Positions 1 through 8,100 of a DNA stretch of 64,000 nucleotides are shown in pieces. Position 1 is the stretch's first letter. Every line of letters starts with the position of its first letter. The notes under the pieces were generated by a model that saw only the letters and a list, made by a program, of their open reading frames with translations, was not told where the DNA came from and did no database searches. The stretch is from Bacteroidota bacterium (GTDB taxonomy: Bacteria; Bacteroidota; Bacteroidia; Flavobacteriales; Flavobacteriaceae), in the NCBI GenBank assembly GCA_023386585.1, contig JAEWJM010000009.1, positions 62,001 through 126,000 on the forward strand, written 5' to 3'. The position numbers and the translations under genes are program-made.

Positions 1-935
1 CAACTCCATTGAAGATATTAACCAACGCTGTTGCAAATAAAGATTTGAGCGAAAGATTAGTCGCCATATTCAATGACAAGAACGGAGACAATTCCAAAGA
101 ATTGGAAAAAACAATCTCTGAAATTGAAGATATCTCAAACCTAAAATATAAGCCGAAAGTTTGGAATGAAGAAGTTGGAGAAAATATCGTTGCACAATTT
201 GAAAAAATTAAACTTATTCCAACGTTCTTTTTTGTTGATCCGTGGGGATATAAGGGTTTATCACTGCGATTAGTAAATTCTGTTGTGCGAAATTGGGGAT
301 GCGATGCAATCTTCTTTTTCAATTACAATCGTATTAGCATGGGTTTAAAAAATCCGAAAGTGGAGGAACATATGAACGCCTTATTTGGTGATCATCGCTG
401 CGAGCGATTAAGAGACCAGCTAGACAATAAACGGAGTGATGAAAAGGAATTGCTTATAGTTGAAGAACTTTGCAATGCATTGAAAGAATACGGATCGAAC
501 TATGTTCTTCCCTTTCGTTTTAAAGACGCTAAAGGTAGACGAACAAGTCATCATTTAATTTTCGTCAGCAAAGACTTCAAGGGCTATGAAATAATGAAAG
601 AAATAATGGCATTAGAAAGTACTAGCAATGATGAAGGAGTTCCTTCTTTTGAATATGATCCTGCAGATTTTCTTCCCAAACAAACACTTCTATTTCGGCT
701 TTCTCGGCCGCTAGATAACCTTAAGGAAGAATTACTTCAGACTTTTGCCGGACAGTCGTTATCAATGAAAGATATATATGTTCAACATAACGTCGATACG
801 CCTTACATTAAAAAGAATTATAAAGAGGTTTTAAAACAGCTTCACGCGGAGGGAAAAATTGATGCTACAGCAAAGAACGGAAAGGCACCGAGAGTCGGTA
901 CCTTTGGAGACGAAACTTTAGTAACGTTTAAGTAA
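1..935 (+). CDS. tcmP: three-Cys-motif partner protein TcmP, 5'-truncated by window edge
   Basis: The reading frame is open from the first bases of the window (codons T-P before a TTG at 9), so the true start lies outside and the N-terminal part is missing. The visible 310 residues carry the family's typical block FFFVDPWGYKG followed by a run ending in FFFNYNR, and a C-terminal region with helix-rich, winged-helix-like sequence. Members of this family (TcmP) are known to sit next to a three-Cys-motif (Gp37/Gp68, DUF5131) gene, exactly as here: the TAA stop shares its last A with the ATG of the next gene, so translation is probably coupled. The biochemical role of the pair is not established; a nucleic-acid-related function is inference only. 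Codon and base use are AT-rich like the rest of the first 13 kb. Confidence 0.8.
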   Translation, partial: TPLKILTNAVANKDLSERLVAIFNDKNGDNSKELEKTISEIEDISNLKYKPKVWNEEVGENIVAQFEKIKLIPTFFFVDPWGYKGLSLRLVNSVVRNWGCDAIFFFNYNRISMGLKNPKVEEHMNALFGDHRCERLRDQLDNKRSDEKELLIVEELCNALKEYGSNYVLPFRFKDAKGRRTSHHLIFVSKDFKGYEIMKEIMALESTSNDEGVPSFEYDPADFLPKQTLLFRLSRPLDNLKEELLQTFAGQSLSMKDIYVQHNVDTPYIKKNYKEVLKQLHAEGKIDATAKNGKAPRVGTFGDETLVTFK

Positions 936-1660
936 TGGCTCAATCTAGTATAGAATGGACTGAAATGACTTGGAACCCAACGACTGGGTGTACCAAAATC
1001 TCGCAAGGATGTAAGTTTTGCTATGCAGAAATTATGTCAAAGCGACTAAAAGCGATGGGTATTCCAAAGTATAAAGACACTTTCGAAGTTCGAATACACC
1101 CTGAAGCTCTGAAAGTTCCTTATACTTGGAAAAAGTCCAAGGTTGTTTTTGTAAATTCGATGAGCGATTTATTTCACGAGGAAATACCCATAGATTTCAT
1201 TAAAAGGGTATTTAATGTTATGAATAACAATCCCCAGCATGTTTTTCAAGTACTTACCAAAAGAGCTGAGCGTCTCTTTGAAATCCACGCTGAACTTAAG
1301 TGGTCCCATAATATCTGGATGGGTGTTTCGGTTGAAGAGGAGAAAGTGGAAGGGCGCATAGAATTCCTCCGAAATACTAATGCAAAAGTCAAATTCCTTT
1401 CTCTTGAACCACTACTCGGACCTTTGCCTAGTTTAAATCTTGAGAAAATCGATTGGGTAATCGTCGGGGGAGAAAGCGGTCAAAATCCAAGACCAATGGA
1501 AGCAGATTGGGTTATAGATATTCACGAGCAATGCAAGATAAGTGGAGTCGCCTTTTTCTTTAAACAGTGGGGCGGTAAAAATAAAAAGAAAACCGGGCGG
1601 CAATTAATGGGAAGAACATATGATGAAATGCCTGAAATCGATCTACAGTATAGTGTTTAA
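935..1660 (+). CDS. three-Cys-motif (DUF5131, phage Gp37/Gp68 family) protein
   Basis: This 241-residue protein begins with the family signature WNPTTGC followed by C26 and C29, giving Cys19-x6-Cys26-x2-Cys29 and then YAE. The arrangement resembles a metal-cluster site, but the spacing differs from the canonical radical SAM CX3CX2C, so iron-sulfur binding is inference. Later conserved pieces are FVNSMSDLFHE, FQVLTKRAERL, WMGVSVE, LSLEPLLGP and WVIVGGESG, all in the order seen in DUF5131 proteins, and the ending FFFKQWGG is also typical. The start ATG overlaps the tcmP stop by one base (TAATG), so the two are one transcription and translation unit. Family members occur in phages and mobile islands; function unknown. 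Confidence 0.85.
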   Translation: MAQSSIEWTEMTWNPTTGCTKISQGCKFCYAEIMSKRLKAMGIPKYKDTFEVRIHPEALKVPYTWKKSKVVFVNSMSDLFHEEIPIDFIKRVFNVMNNNPQHVFQVLTKRAERLFEIHAELKWSHNIWMGVSVEEEKVEGRIEFLRNTNAKVKFLSLEPLLGPLPSLNLEKIDWVIVGGESGQNPRPMEADWVIDIHEQCKISGVAFFFKQWGGKNKKKTGRQLMGRTYDEMPEIDLQYSV

Positions 1661-1900
1661 AGCCAGCGGGTAACAATGGCTACTTTCAGTGCTGCTTTTG
1701 AGGTAATTGGAGCAGCAAGTTAAATAATAAACTTTTATCTTGCCGACAGTACTCAGCTTCTATTTCCGCACCAGGAAAGTAGCCAAGGCCGTTAGCAGAG
1801 ATTGCTTTGACTCGCTCTTTTAAGAATACAACTAGTCTTTTTTAAATCAACCTAAAATTCTGAGATGAGCTTATACGAACAAAAACCAAAAAAATGCGCC
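1661..1900. other. gap between convergent genes with a spaced 11-bp inverted repeat
   Basis: No gene is supported here. TGGCTACTTTC at 1677-1687 recurs in inverted form at 1775-1785, and a shorter TGCTGC/GCAGCA pair lies inside it. No clear terminator with a T-run is seen for either neighbour. Confidence 0.4.
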
Positions 1901-3649
1901 TCAATAAACAATAAATTTCAATACAGAATCTTGATTATTCGTGCTGACTTTTAGAAAATAGCTTCCCGCTGCAAGTCTACCTGTAAAATCGAACGGTACT
2001 GCGGAAGTGCCAACAACTGTGCTTTTCTCCCATAGGATCTCCCGATCCAAATTGTCATAGATTATTAGACGAAATTCATCCAAACTCTCCATTCCTTCAA
2101 GCTCAAATAAACCATTATTAGGATTTGGTGATAGTTTCAATTGGATTTTCCCCTTTGTGGTAAGTCCCAAATCAACGCTAGACAGAGTTGCCAAGTACAT
2201 ATTGGTGAAATTTTCCGTGCCAGTATACGACCCCATGCTTAACGCGGATTGTGCGCTTTGTGCGGTCGATATTCCGGAAGTACTGTTAGTATCGCCTGCA
2301 ATAAGAATGATATCATTAGATGCTAATACTTTCTTTACATTGTCGGAACGCTCACCTCCAAAATAAGTACCCCATTCCCTTAAGCCGGAGAGTGTAAATA
2401 CCTCAATATATCCTTCATCGTTGATGATCGATTCCTGATATGCGCTATCAACAGCAATTGATTGTACACTTGTCGTCTGGCCAGCAATGATAATGTGGGA
2501 ATTGGATACGTCCAATCCGAGTATAGAGTCAAATGCTTCACCACCAAAATATGTGCTCCAAATTCTCTGTCCGCTAAGATCAAATGTGGCGAGGAATCCA
2601 TCGGCGAAACCATTTATTTGGGGTTGGAAACTTCCTGTAGATGAAATATTAATTGCACTTAAAGTATTTCCGACAACGTACAAAGTTTCATTTTTTATCA
2701 TTAACCCGGAACAGCTGTCATAGGAACTCCCGCCATAGTAAGTACTCCATATTCTTTGGTTCAATGACGAATTAAACTTACTTATGACAATGTCTTCAGC
2801 ACCACCAATTATCGCTTGATGACATCCAGCCGAAGCATAAAACCCCGATGGCGCGTAGGTATCTATAATCAGATTACTTACGTATACATCACCATTATCA
2901 TCTGAAGTAATGTAATTATTTCCTCCATACACATGTCCTATGAACGTTCCGGCAAGTCGTGAGCCGCTGGTATCGAACTTATTAATGAACCCATTAATGT
3001 TGTTAGCAAATCCAGACTCAACATCTGTGTACGTACTCCAGGTGGGCTGCCAGCCATCTAAAGTGGCGATATAATTGTCAGGATCATTAAGATCGTTATC
3101 GCCAGTGACAAAAATTTCGTCGTTGCCGGTTATACAAATTGCTGAAATCGGCGCCGGAAAATAAGTACCCCAGATCAATTGACCCTCGGTGTCGAACTTG
3201 GATAAAAAGCCCTTTCTTGAAGCAGTTTCATTGTGCACGATAAAGGCGTCCGGCGTTGCGATACCCGTTTCTGCAGATGTACCTCCGACAACATAAATAT
3301 TATTGGCAGAATCTAAAGCGAGGCCAAAAATCGCAGTATTATTATTGCCATAATAGGTGGCCCATAACAAATTTCCGCCAGACGAAAATTTACAAATAAA
3401 GCCGTTTGCCATGGTGCCCTCAAAAGAACTTTGATGACAACCCATCGTCGTAAACGTTTCATAATATTCGGCAGGCTGCTGAAGGAAAGTTGTTCCGGCG
3501 ACGACCAGATTGCCTTCTGAATCTAATTTTGCATCGCTGGTTTTTGTATCAATACCAAAATAATACGTCGACCATAATTTATAATTGTATTGGGAAAAGC
3601 AGCTTGTAATAAATATGTTACAGAAGACAACTAAAAGTTTTTTTGACAT
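1901..3649 (-). CDS. secreted SBBP beta-propeller repeat protein with T9SS type A sorting domain
   Basis: I place the start at the internal ATG giving MSKKLLVVFCNIFITSCFSQ, a good signal peptide; the open frame extends 10 codons further upstream but would overlap the preceding gene. The mature protein has repeated units carrying WSTYYFG, WATYYG, WGTYF or WSTYYGG followed by D/N-rich turns and VVAGTT-like strands, the hallmark of SBBP (seven-bladed beta-propeller) repeats, at least seven times. The last 85 residues (LSPNPNNGLFELEG to GSYFLKVS...LKFIVY) form a type A T9SS C-terminal signal, so export to the cell surface or medium through the Por secretion system is expected. It lies just downstream of a lipoprotein gene on the same strand and is probably cotranscribed with it. 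Its ligand or substrate is unknown. Confidence 0.85.
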   Translation of the reverse strand: MSKKLLVVFCNIFITSCFSQYNYKLWSTYYFGIDTKTSDAKLDSEGNLVVAGTTFLQQPAEYYETFTTMGCHQSSFEGTMANGFICKFSSGGNLLWATYYGNNNTAIFGLALDSANNIYVVGGTSAETGIATPDAFIVHNETASRKGFLSKFDTEGQLIWGTYFPAPISAICITGNDEIFVTGDNDLNDPDNYIATLDGWQPTWSTYTDVESGFANNINGFINKFDTSGSRLAGTFIGHVYGGNNYITSDDNGDVYVSNLIIDTYAPSGFYASAGCHQAIIGGAEDIVISKFNSSLNQRIWSTYYGGSSYDSCSGLMIKNETLYVVGNTLSAINISSTGSFQPQINGFADGFLATFDLSGQRIWSTYFGGEAFDSILGLDVSNSHIIIAGQTTSVQSIAVDSAYQESIINDEGYIEVFTLSGLREWGTYFGGERSDNVKKVLASNDIILIAGDTNSTSGISTAQSAQSALSMGSYTGTENFTNMYLATLSSVDLGLTTKGKIQLKLSPNPNNGLFELEGMESLDEFRLIIYDNLDREILWEKSTVVGTSAVPFDFTGRLAAGSYFLKVSTNNQDSVLKFIVY

Positions 3650-3665
3650 TATATTGCACCTGATT

Positions 3666-4433
3666 TTATGGAGTTCCATTTATTACGCTGTAGATGTTTA
3701 AGTCAGTATCACCATTCGAAAGAATAACGCTATCGGCAATGACGTGCCATTGTGCTGTAACTGCAATACCGGGAGAAGTAGCCATCCAATAAAATTGAGT
3801 CAAACCATTCATTGGAAGCCTATGAGAATAAATATTTTGATTACTATCCTGGTTTACGTATTCTGGTAATTCTATCGCTAATCCCACATATGGTGAGGTT
3901 CCGGAACCATAAGCGGCTGCTGGAGATGGCCCTCCAAAAGGAGTCGGATTGAATGAGGAGCTTGAAAATATCTCCATTCGTATATTGCGCCAGTGTGCAA
4001 ATTTAGGGTCATTTGGATCCATCGGGTCAAAGGCCTCAGCCCATTGGTCATTGGCATCTTGTGCAGTTATGCTTGTTGCTGATGGAATTGCAAGTGTTGT
4101 TAACGTCCAAGGGTCGATCGCATAAGTTGAATTGGAAACATCGATAAAATTATCATAGGTAACTGTAGTTGATGTAGGAATTACAACCTGACCTGTTAGG
4201 ATTTTATCTGAATCAATCGCATTTAAAGAGGAATCGAACGCAAAACACGAAATTATCAAGCTGACAGGTAACCCCGTGTTGTTGTGAATTATTAGCTTCC
4301 CGCGTGGGTCCGTCGTAAAATTTCTCGCTATACTACCAGTAATTTTTGATTCTAAAGTCGCATTATCGGGTGCACATGACAATAAAAAACTAAGTAATAT
4401 AAAGCACGGTAGCTTAAAATAGATTGACCTCAT
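3666..4433 (-). CDS. hypothetical lipoprotein
   Basis: The 255-residue product starts with a lipoprotein signal peptide, with hydrophobic stretch FILLSFLLSC giving a lipobox LLSC and the predicted lipidated Cys20. The mature part is rich in Ser, Thr and Asn and predicted to be mostly beta strand (GKLIIHNNTGLPVSLIISC and so on); I do not recognise a family. It is followed after 16 bases by the SBBP/T9SS gene on the same strand, so the two likely form an operon for cell-envelope proteins. Function unknown. Confidence 0.65.
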   Translation of the reverse strand: MRSIYFKLPCFILLSFLLSCAPDNATLESKITGSIARNFTTDPRGKLIIHNNTGLPVSLIISCFAFDSSLNAIDSDKILTGQVVIPTSTTVTYDNFIDVSNSTYAIDPWTLTTLAIPSATSITAQDANDQWAEAFDPMDPNDPKFAHWRNIRMEIFSSSSFNPTPFGGPSPAAAYGSGTSPYVGLAIELPEYVNQDSNQNIYSHRLPMNGLTQFYWMATSPGIAVTAQWHVIADSVILSNGDTDLNIYSVINGTP

Positions 4434-4688
4434 CTTGCTGATTCTTAAATTGTTGTGTTGAAATTGGTGTGGTTATAAACTTACTCACTAGTCGATGAAA
4501 TCAAACAAATTATCGACAAACGGACAATATTTCAGTTAAATTACTTAATTAACAATTTTAATTTTGAAGGAAACACTTCGGTGTAGGGATTCAAATCATT
4601 AAATATCTTTGCTAAGTTTTACTTTAAAACATACAATTCTGATTAATCTAAGAATAAATTTGCAACATCTGCTAACAAAGAACTGTGC
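4434..4688. other. AT-rich intergenic region upstream of the lipoprotein gene
   Basis: No gene is seen. Two TAnnTTTG-like octamers on the + strand (4604-4611 and 4655-4662) lack a matching -33 element and point toward the IS110 remnant. The remnant's downstream, non-coding end presumably lies here, but IS110 elements have no long terminal inverted repeats to mark it. Confidence 0.3.
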
Positions 4689-5150
4689 TTAAAAACAAGC
4701 AATAATTACATTTTCTTCCTGTTTTTGAACTAGTTCATTTTTATAGTTGATGTCGTATTTCCGTCCGGATTTTACTATTGCGAAAGCTTGTTTTAATAGC
4801 TTGTTGCAGACTGCAAGAAGTGCCAATTTTTTGCTTTTGCCTTTTGCCACGATTCTTTCATAAAGCTCTCTGCAGGCTTTATTGCATTTGCACGCGGTGA
4901 AGCTGCACATAAACAAAAGGTTTCGCAGTTTAGCGTTGCCTATTTTGCTGATTCGTGCTTTGCCCCTGACACTGCTTCCGGATTGCCTGATCAACGGTGT
5001 GAGGCCGCTAAATGAGCACAATTGCGATGATGTTTCAAAGCGGTTGAAGCCATCAGTCAAAACAATCAACATTGTAGCTGTTTTTCGTCCTAAGCCAGGA
5101 ATACTTTCCAGATTGGCGAGAGTTTCTGCGTGTTCTTTTTCATTTTTTGG
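4689..5150 (-). pseudogene. IS110 family transposase, C-terminal remnant
   Basis: The frame is open from 5150 (an in-frame stop lies at 5151-5153) to the stop at 4689. It encodes only the C-terminal Transposase_20 part of an IS110 transposase: LESIPGLGRKTATM, then FSGLTPLIRQSGSSVRGK, ISKIGNAKLRNLLFM and GKSKKLALLAVCNKLLKQ. These motifs belong to the helix-hairpin-helix and catalytic-serine region. The N-terminal RuvC-like DEDD domain is missing altogether, so the element is dead. Its truncated 5' side runs antisense into the start of the S9 peptidase gene at 5130, which suggests that a deletion or insertion fused the two. Confidence 0.85.
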
Positions 5151-7703
5151 TTAGTTTCCTGCCCTCTTATTGGGCAGGTGCTGCCAAAGAAGCCGTTATC
5201 TCCTTCGGAATATGACCAGTGGGGCACGTTAAGCATGGGTGGTTTAAGCCCGGATGGTAAATGGATTCACTATACGATGGCGTATGAAAACGGACATGAT
5301 ACCTTGTTCGTGAAAAAGACGAAAGGAAAAGGCATGCATGTTTTTACAGGTGGCATGAATGGTAAATTTGGGAATGGGACATTCGCAACTACGTCGAAGG
5401 AAAACGTTCTGACCTTTGTAGACCTCAAGTCAGGGAGTAAGCGACAGTATGAAGGGATTGCCTCGTTTGAGTTTTCGAAGGATGGCCGATATTGTGTAAT
5501 GGCAGGAACGGAGGCGAACGAAAAGCAGCGGCTGCAAATTCTTGACAGGACAGGCGCTGTTGTTGCGCTAATTGAAAGTCTTATGGAGTATAGTTGGGAT
5601 GATGGCAAGTCGGCCATTTCTTATGCTAATGTTGATGGAGGTCATTATACAATTGGATTAATAGATTTGACTAAAGGCTGCTACAAGAAGATTATCGCGA
5701 ATGGATCTGGCGTACCTACACAATTGGTTTTTAGTCGTGACCGAACCACTCTTGCATACTACGTAAGCCAAGACTCGATTAATGAAGTTTATTGCAGCAA
5801 TTTGCTCACAGGGAAGCAATTTGTCTTGAATATTAAACAATCAGCGTATGCAGATTTAAGTATTGATACGAGAAAAGACTATCCACTGAAGCTGTCGGAT
5901 GACGGTCGAAAGGTATTTTTTGGGGTACGGAGCAACATGAAGCGCGATACTTTATTTTTAAGTGAAGTTGCTGAGGTTTGGTACGCCAATGACAGTAAAA
6001 CCTATCCTGCACGGCATGATATGGCCAGTATTCCCCCGGACCAATTGCTGTATATGTGGGAAGCTGAAAGTGGCAGGTTATTACAGGTTACACCGGATGG
6101 AGAAAAGCTGATTATGTTTACGGGAAAGCAGAGCTATGCCATAATGGGTGATCAACGTTCATATTTACTACAGAATAAGTGGCTTTATGATATGGACTTC
6201 TATATTACAAATTTGGATAACGGAGAAAAGCATTTACTGGTCAAACAACAAACGGCGAATCTCGCAGGAGTTGCGGTATCGAGTGAAGGACGTAACATAG
6301 CCTATTATCATGAGCACGATTGGTTTGTTTACAACGTGAATACTCAAATACATGTTAATATAACTTATGACCTGGCTATCTCATGGGATGATACCGATAA
6401 GGATCCTGTAACTGACACACGCATTTACGGCTGTGCCGGTTTTGACACGAACGGGAATGTTTTGATTTATGATGAGTATGATATTTGGGAGATTTCAGTT
6501 GATGGATTAAAATCAAGACGGCTTACTAACGGAAGGGAAAACCTCATTCGATATAGGTTTGAGAAAAGTGCGGCTGAGCATGAAGCAAAATTTTATTTTG
6601 ATAAAGGGCCGTTGGCCTTTGACCTGAACAAGCCAAAGCTTCTTGCCCAAAAAGATTTACATAATGGCGGCTACGGCTATAGCATTCTTGACAATGGCAA
6701 AGTCACAATGTTAGTTGCCGGACGTCGTAATGTAAGCGATTTGGAAATGGTTTCAGGATCAGGACTTACATACATATCAGAAAGTTTCTCAATTCCGCCC
6801 TCGATTAGGTTTCGTGGAAAGGGCGGCAAAGAAACGACTGTTTTTCAAAGTAACCCGCAATATAAAAAGTACAAGTGGGGTTCATCTGAAATGATTCACT
6901 ATGAAGTAAAAGGCAGGTCGCTGAACGGTGCGCTTTTTTACCCGGCGGCCTTTGATCCATCAATGAAATATCCTATGATCGTATACATTTATGACACAAT
7001 TTCAGGGTGTGTGTTTTTATATAAAAATCCATCGATGTACGATACCCTTGGTTTCAACGTCACGAATTTCACGTTGAACGGATATGTTGTTTTAATGGCC
7101 GATATTGCATACGGAGCTGGCCAGACCGGTATAGATGCAACAAATTGTGTCACGGCTGCAATTGATAAAGTTTTTAAAATGGGATTCGTCGATGCGAGGA
7201 AAATTGGGTTGATCGGACATTCTTTTGGAGGATATGAGACGAACTTTATCATTACCAACACAAATATTTTTGCGGCGGCTGTCTCAGGCTCTGGTGTATC
7301 GGATAATATTAGGCACTATTTTACTTATGATTCTGGTAGCAACCGTGCGGAAGGTTGGCGTTACGAAAGACAGCAATACCGAATGGGGAAATCACTTTAT
7401 GAAATGCCGGCTGACTATATAAGAAACTCGCCACTGATGCAGGCGGCATCAATAAGCACACCGTTGCTCACATGGGCAGGTGGAAAGGATAATAATGTAA
7501 GGCCTGAACAAAGCCTAACTTTCTATTTGGCATTGCGTAGGCTTGGGAAAAAACATATCCGCTTGGTATATCCGGATGGTGGCCACATTCTTTATGATAG
7601 AAAAAATCAATTTGATCTTACGAGCCGTGTTCAGGATTGGTTTGATTATTTCTTAAAAGGCAATCAAGGGATAGAATGGATTTCGAAGGAAATGAAAAAT
7701 TAA
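5130..7703 (+). CDS. S9 family serine peptidase (prolyl oligopeptidase type)
   Basis: The N-terminal 550 residues form a beta-propeller-like region and the C-terminal part is an alpha/beta hydrolase. The catalytic triad is readable: Ser698 in GHSFGGYE, Asp787 in GGKDNNVRP and His819 in PDGGH. Length (857 aa) fits exported flavobacterial S9 peptidases. The first possible start is a GTG at 5130, giving MFFFIFWLVSCPLIGQ: a hydrophobic core and cleavage-like end but no positively charged n-region. This start lies inside the antisense IS110 remnant, so the original start and upstream promoter were probably replaced. Whether the protein is still made and exported is uncertain. The likely role is periplasmic or extracellular peptide hydrolysis. 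A hairpin terminator follows immediately. Confidence 0.85.
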   Translation: MFFFIFWLVSCPLIGQVLPKKPLSPSEYDQWGTLSMGGLSPDGKWIHYTMAYENGHDTLFVKKTKGKGMHVFTGGMNGKFGNGTFATTSKENVLTFVDLKSGSKRQYEGIASFEFSKDGRYCVMAGTEANEKQRLQILDRTGAVVALIESLMEYSWDDGKSAISYANVDGGHYTIGLIDLTKGCYKKIIANGSGVPTQLVFSRDRTTLAYYVSQDSINEVYCSNLLTGKQFVLNIKQSAYADLSIDTRKDYPLKLSDDGRKVFFGVRSNMKRDTLFLSEVAEVWYANDSKTYPARHDMASIPPDQLLYMWEAESGRLLQVTPDGEKLIMFTGKQSYAIMGDQRSYLLQNKWLYDMDFYITNLDNGEKHLLVKQQTANLAGVAVSSEGRNIAYYHEHDWFVYNVNTQIHVNITYDLAISWDDTDKDPVTDTRIYGCAGFDTNGNVLIYDEYDIWEISVDGLKSRRLTNGRENLIRYRFEKSAAEHEAKFYFDKGPLAFDLNKPKLLAQKDLHNGGYGYSILDNGKVTMLVAGRRNVSDLEMVSGSGLTYISESFSIPPSIRFRGKGGKETTVFQSNPQYKKYKWGSSEMIHYEVKGRSLNGALFYPAAFDPSMKYPMIVYIYDTISGCVFLYKNPSMYDTLGFNVTNFTLNGYVVLMADIAYGAGQTGIDATNCVTAAIDKVFKMGFVDARKIGLIGHSFGGYETNFIITNTNIFAAAVSGSGVSDNIRHYFTYDSGSNRAEGWRYERQQYRMGKSLYEMPADYIRNSPLMQAASISTPLLTWAGGKDNNVRPEQSLTFYLALRRLGKKHIRLVYPDGGHILYDRKNQFDLTSRVQDWFDYFLKGNQGIEWISKEMKN

Positions 7704-7707
7704 ATTT

Positions 7708-7735
7708 ATGCAGCTTCCTTTTTTGGAAGCTGCAT
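7708..7735. terminator. hairpin terminator between convergent genes
   Basis: An 11-bp perfect stem (ATGCAGCTTCC / GGAAGCTGCAT) with a TTTTTT loop lies five bases after the S9 peptidase stop and 12 bases before the end of the convergent DUF6520 gene. There is no strong T-run, so it may work as a bidirectional stop or RNA-stabilising hairpin. Confidence 0.6.
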
Positions 7736-7746
7736 ATTTACCGAAC

Positions 7747-8019
7747 CTAAAGGTGCGGCCTGTAGAGAGGAAGAATACATTGATTCAGTGCGTTTTTCTG
7801 CCAGATTTTTTGGCTGCCAGACATACACTCGAATCCCGTATTATTCGGCGAACAGTCAACAGAAACTGGCGAACAAGTCGTAATGGTCGAGCCTTGGATA
7901 AATCCAGTAATAACCGGTTTTGATGTAGCCGTTTCTTTTGCCACATTTGTACTCACGGCGCCGGCACTAGCGAGCGCGAATGCTACCATTGGCAGCATTG
8001 CTTTAAAAATTGTTTTCAT
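7747..8019 (-). CDS. DUF6520 family small exported Cys-containing protein
   Basis: This 90-residue protein opens with MKTIFKAMLPMVAFALASAGA, a signal-peptide-like segment typical of DUF6520. The short mature part has four cysteines (positions 49, 56, 65 and 81) and ends in CILPLYRPHL; an LYRP-like ending is characteristic of the family. It lies downstream of, and on the same strand as, the MauE-propeller gene (66-bp gap), an arrangement I recognise as recurrent in flavobacteria. MauE-type proteins serve disulfide chemistry in the periplasm, so an exported peptide that needs disulfide formation is a reasonable inference. No function is established for the family. Confidence 0.8.
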   Translation of the reverse strand: MKTIFKAMLPMVAFALASAGAVSTNVAKETATSKPVITGFIQGSTITTCSPVSVDCSPNNTGFECMSGSQKIWQKNALNQCILPLYRPHL

Positions 8020-8084
8020 AATAAATAATTTTAAAATAAATATTGCGATCTACTCTTTTGTACAGGTTTTCGATCTTATCCCTG

Positions 8085-8100
8085 ATTACCGGCCGGTAAT
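8085..8100. repeat. 16-bp perfect palindrome over the mauE-like stop codon
   Basis: ATTACCGG/CCGGTAAT is a loop-free 16-bp palindrome covering the last codons and stop of the MauE-propeller gene. It could be a protein binding site or chance within codons for I-T-G-R. Confidence 0.35.

Noticed and set aside
1694..1851. minus-strand open stretch between DUF5131 and the SBBP gene
   Set aside because: About 50 codons with no start codon, no recognised motif and an in-frame stop on both sides; could be a remnant but cannot be supported.
4604..4662. two TAnnTTTG-like boxes on the + strand
   Set aside because: No -33 partner and no gene immediately downstream in that direction; such octamers are frequent in AT-rich DNA.
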